Source of the DNA: Candidatus Uabimicrobium amorphum
Lineage (GTDB): Bacteria > Planctomycetota > Uabimicrobiia > Uabimicrobiales > Uabimicrobiaceae
Reading direction: 5' to 3'
DNA length: 64,000 nucleotides
Assembly (NCBI RefSeq): GCF_009002475.1
Contig: NZ_AP019860.1
Span: forward strand, 2,604,001 to 2,668,000
In this document: one piece after another, positions 61,447-64,000 of the stretch
Numbering within the stretch: position 1 is the first letter of the stretch
Layout: every line of letters starts with the position of its first letter
Position numbers and translations under genes: made by a program
Notes under the pieces: generated by a model
Told to the model about the DNA's origin: nothing
Seen by the model: only the letters and a program-made list of their open reading frames with translations
Databases searched by the model: none

Positions 61447-62511
61447 ATGATAAAAAAAGCTAAAAAAGGTATTGCATTAGTGATGGTATTGATGCTATGC
61501 ACCATTTTAGTGGTTGTCGTGAGTGAATTCGCCTATTCATGCAAAGTTGACGCATATGTTGCCTACAACCAGGCACACGATTTACAAAATCGTTATGCGC
61601 TTATTTCTTTTTTGAATAGAGCAATTGCTCGCATACAACTTGATGCTCTCGCCGACAATGACAATCAGGATAAAAATTCTCAAAAAGAAAAAACTTACGA
61701 TACGATTTTTGATCCATGGGCATTACAAGGACAAAAGCTAGAAGTTGAACTAGGGGATACAACGGTTGAAGGATTTATCATAGATGAAGAGCGCAAATTT
61801 CCTCTGCTCAAGCTGATAGAAAAAGAGAAAAAGTCCGAGAACAAAGACAATAACAACCAAAATAACAATAACAACAATAATAACGACAATAATAAAAAAC
61901 CGAACAATAACAATAAAAAGAAGGTAAGCTACAAAAAAGTGTTTACCAAATTGTTGAAAGTCGTTAGTAAAAAAGATGGTAAAACTGCCGAAGCAATGCA
62001 CGATGGAATTGTTGCATGGTTAAAAGAAAAAAAAGGCAAAATGAAAGAAAAATACCCTACGAAAGTGGCGATATATTCCTTGAAAGAACTTTTATTTGCC
62101 AAAGGCATAGATCAAACCACTCTATTAGGCGGCGAAGACAAAAAAAAGCGTAAAGTTACGGGGTTTGCCAACTATATTACAATTTGGTCGCAGGGCAAAG
62201 TCAATATAAACACGGCTTCGCAACAGGTACTACTTTCTCTGTCCGACAAAATGACCCCTGACATTGCCAAAGCGATTATTGCCAAAAGAAAAAATCGCGA
62301 AGATGTCTTCAAAAAAACGGCAGAGTTACCACAAAAAGTTTCAGAAGTAACAAAAAATGTTTTTGGGGAAATTCAAGACAAAATAGGAGTGTCGTCTGAA
62401 TATTTCCGAATTACGGCAACCGCAAAAACCGAAAATGTAACCAAACAACTCGTTGCGGTAGTCCATCGCCAGGAAAAAAAGGTATACACCATTTACTGTG
62501 AAATAAAGTAA
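61447..62511 (+). CDS. GspK-like type II secretion minor pseudopilin with Asn-rich insert
   Basis: This 354-aa protein starts with a prepilin-like N-terminus: KKAKKGIALVMVLMLCTILV, a hydrophobic helix after a Gly. The following YNQAHDLQNRYALI, VEGFIIDEERKFPLLKLIE and GKVNINTASQQVLLSLSD match GspK. An Asn-rich insert of about 30 residues (runs of AAT/AAC codons) lies near residue 138. GspK forms part of the pseudopilus tip. No other secretion gene is adjacent, so the locus is split. AAGGAG precedes the ATG. Confidence 0.75.
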   Translation: MIKKAKKGIALVMVLMLCTILVVVVSEFAYSCKVDAYVAYNQAHDLQNRYALISFLNRAIARIQLDALADNDNQDKNSQKEKTYDTIFDPWALQGQKLEVELGDTTVEGFIIDEERKFPLLKLIEKEKKSENKDNNNQNNNNNNNNDNNKKPNNNNKKKVSYKKVFTKLLKVVSKKDGKTAEAMHDGIVAWLKEKKGKMKEKYPTKVAIYSLKELLFAKGIDQTTLLGGEDKKKRKVTGFANYITIWSQGKVNINTASQQVLLSLSDKMTPDIAKAIIAKRKNREDVFKKTAELPQKVSEVTKNVFGEIQDKIGVSSEYFRITATAKTENVTKQLVAVVHRQEKKVYTIYCEIK

Positions 62512-62520
62512 GGAGCAAAA

Positions 62521-63294
62521 ATGCGCCGGATATTTATCGCTGGAAATTGGAAAATGAACACCAGTTCAACAGAAGCACAGCAACTTATCGAAGCAATCTA
62601 TGCACAAACCAATGACCATGAAATGGATATCGCTGTTTGCCCGCCGACAGTCTATTTGTCTGCGGTATCTAGTTATATAAAAAGCAATGAGCAACGTAAA
62701 AACTTGCAAATCAAACTAGGTGCACAAAACATGCACTGGGAAGACAAAGGGGCATTTACCGGAGAAGTTTCGGGGCAAATGCTACAAGATGTAGGTTGCA
62801 CCTATGTTGTTTTAGGACACTCGGAAAGACGCGCTCTTTTTTCAGAAACAAACGAAAACATCAATAAAAAAATACACAAAGCCTTAGCAATAGGTTTACT
62901 CCCTATTTTATGTATCGGTGAAACTCTAGAAGAACGCGAAAGTGGTAAAGAAAAAGAAGTCATCACCGAACAATTAACCATGGGGCTTAAAGATTTGTCT
63001 CCTTCGCAAGTCGAAACATGCACTGTTGCTTATGAACCAGTGTGGGCGATTGGTACGGGGAAAACGGCAAGTCCTGAAATGGCCCAAGACATGCATGCTT
63101 TTATTCGTCAAATGCTCGCTCAAAACTATGGGGATAATGTTGCCCAAGCAGTGCGTATCCAATACGGCGGAAGTGTAAAACCTCAGAATATTAAGGACTT
63201 GATTGCACAGGCGGATATTGATGGCGCACTAATCGGTGGAGCAAGTCTAAAGGCGGATTCATTTTCGGAAATTATTAGCATTTGTTCAGCATAG
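62521..63294 (+). CDS. tpiA: Triosephosphate isomerase
   Basis: This 257-aa glycolytic enzyme interconverts DHAP and GAP. The catalytic Lys is in AGNWKMN, the His in VLGHSERR, the Glu in VAYEPVWAIGTGK, and the phosphate loop is YGGSVKP with DGALIGGASL. AAGGAGC lies before the ATG, 10 bp after the pseudopilin gene. Confidence 0.98.
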   Translation: MRRIFIAGNWKMNTSSTEAQQLIEAIYAQTNDHEMDIAVCPPTVYLSAVSSYIKSNEQRKNLQIKLGAQNMHWEDKGAFTGEVSGQMLQDVGCTYVVLGHSERRALFSETNENINKKIHKALAIGLLPILCIGETLEERESGKEKEVITEQLTMGLKDLSPSQVETCTVAYEPVWAIGTGKTASPEMAQDMHAFIRQMLAQNYGDNVAQAVRIQYGGSVKPQNIKDLIAQADIDGALIGGASLKADSFSEIISICSA

Positions 63295-63568
63295 ATGTTT
63301 TTTTGCCTTGAAAAAAATAATAAAAAATTATAGTATTATAAGCTTAATCCTAATTATCGATTTCGTAACAAGATGAATTGTAAAGGACACAAATTACTAT
63401 TCCCGTTCAAACGGATTGGCTGTTGAGTTTATACATCAACAACAAAACTACCAAAAGCAATAGTTTGTATTCTTTGTAATCGATTTTATGATAATGGGTA
63501 AGTTTAATATAATCCAAATGAGAATTAATCGTACGGAGGATTGTAAGTACTGCAACACGATATGCAAG

Positions 63569-63577
63569 TGCTACAAT
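63569..63577 (+). promoter_or_regulatory. Extended -10 promoter candidate of secG
   Basis: TGCTACAAT (63569-63577) has the extended -10 form TGnTACAAT, with only a weak -35 (CTGCAA). Its expected start lies at or very near the secG ATG (63585), which would make the mRNA leaderless or nearly so. The rest of the 290-bp gap from 63295 shows no gene. Confidence 0.4.
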
Positions 63578-63584
63578 AAAACAC

Positions 63585-63920
63585 ATGACAGGTATTATAC
63601 AGACTCTTTCGACAATAGTATTTAATGGTGGTGGAATCGTGTTGATTCTGCTGATACTTATTCGTAAAGGTGAATCAGGTGGATTGTCCAGTGCTTTTGG
63701 TGGAGCAGGTGGCGCTGATTTGCTAGGGGTACGTGCACAAAAGCAATTAGACAAACTAATTACTTACGTTGCTGCTTTTTTTATTGCATCGGCCGTTTTA
63801 CTCAATATGCCAAACATACGCAATCATGGTAAAGAAATGATTGACAATAAAGATGTAAAAGAAAATACGCAGCAAGGCACTAACGAGCAAAATAAGAGTG
63901 AAGAGAAAAAAGATAAGTAA
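63585..63920 (+). CDS. secG: Protein-export membrane protein SecG
   Basis: This 111-aa protein has two membrane helices (IVFNGGGIVLILLILI and LITYVAAFFIASAVLLNM) and the conserved RKGESGGLSSAFGGAGGADLLG loop region of SecG, an auxiliary part of the SecYEG channel. The C-terminal tail is Lys/Glu/Asn-rich. No clear Shine-Dalgarno precedes the ATG. Confidence 0.93.
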   Translation: MTGIIQTLSTIVFNGGGIVLILLILIRKGESGGLSSAFGGAGGADLLGVRAQKQLDKLITYVAAFFIASAVLLNMPNIRNHGKEMIDNKDVKENTQQGTNEQNKSEEKKDK

Positions 63921-63931
63921 CTCTGTTGAAA

Positions 63932-64000
63932 TGATTAGGTGTATTCACCCAAACCTGACCATTCTCGATATAGAGAATTACAAATATTTTGGGCGTGTTC
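63932..64000 (+). CDS. Start of a further gene, truncated by the window edge
   Basis: A plus-strand frame from ATG at 63932 stays open to the end of the window (23 codons, MIRCIHPNLTILDIENYKYF and on). It lies 11 bp after secG on the same strand. No ribosome site is obvious and the product cannot be recognised from so few residues. Confidence 0.4.

Noticed and set aside
1..64000. CRISPR arrays, integrases, transposases, rRNA operons, riboswitches
   Set aside because: None was seen on either strand; the repeats found are short palindromes, not spaced direct repeats.

Overview
The window is AT-rich, gene-dense DNA from a Gram-negative-type bacterium: it encodes lipoproteins with lipoboxes, outer-membrane-barrel-like proteins, an AsmA/TamB-like protein, heptose synthesis (hldE) and a type II secretion pseudopilin. 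Two Ser/Thr kinases (one with Sel1 repeats, one with an FHA domain and a Cys-pair module), zinc-ribbon membrane proteins, a giant SIR2-TPR protein and a very long GreA of the kind I associate with Chlamydiae and relatives point to the PVC group. My best guess is a low-GC Planctomycetota member, possibly Uabimicrobium-like. This rests on family content only, not on a marker-gene tree.

Layout. 1-13 kb: a left-truncated AsmA/TamB-like gene missing its C-terminal end, an alpha-2-macroglobulin lipoprotein with an intact thioester motif, a small membrane protein, RtcB and a large surface/barrel protein. 13-19 kb: the SIR2-TPR protein, then a His/Asp-rich lipoprotein and an 11-residue-repeat coiled-coil protein that share a duplicated upstream DNA element. 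18.7-26.3 kb: an uncharacterised 138-aa protein translationally overlapped with a Bpt/Ate-type aminoacyl-tRNA-protein transferase, a kinase-Sel1 receptor, an alpha/beta hydrolase, hldE, and a membrane-anchored HtrA-like protease with an N-terminal zinc ribbon. 26.3-31.0 kb: a tight plus-strand operon ending in an RRE/E1-like protein, a YcaO cyclodehydratase (C-terminal Pro-rich tail, TTG start overlapping the previous stop) and a SagB-type dehydrogenase. The small Cys/Gly/Ser/Thr-containing peptide just before them is a candidate precursor. This is an azole-peptide (TOMM) biosynthesis locus and the most interesting system in the window.

31-40 kb (minus strand): class II HMG-CoA reductase with a TetR regulator and two palindromic operator candidates between them; an LRR protein, hybrid histidine kinase and methyltransferase in one operon; an M24 peptidase. 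40-45 kb (plus): DUF3754 membrane protein, trmD-rplS, yraN, a single-domain response regulator, recA. 45-57 kb (minus): TrmI-like methyltransferase, DUF971 plus Mrp, thiolase plus 3-hydroxyacyl-CoA dehydrogenase, FHA kinase, a plus-strand tRNA-Met whose 3' end overlaps tatA, a zinc-ribbon/coiled-coil membrane protein, Na+/H+ antiporter, PIG-L deacetylase and a barrel-like exported protein. 57-64 kb (plus): ICMT-like methyltransferase, long GreA, pncB, GspK-like pseudopilin, tpiA, secG and the first codons of a further gene.

Housekeeping genes (recA, trmD, rplS, tpiA, secG, pncB, tatA, mrp) are interleaved with accessory genes throughout. I saw no transposase, integrase, phage genes, CRISPR array or rRNA. 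The only mobile-looking DNA is two small palindromic repeats, near 31.06 and 45.7 kb.
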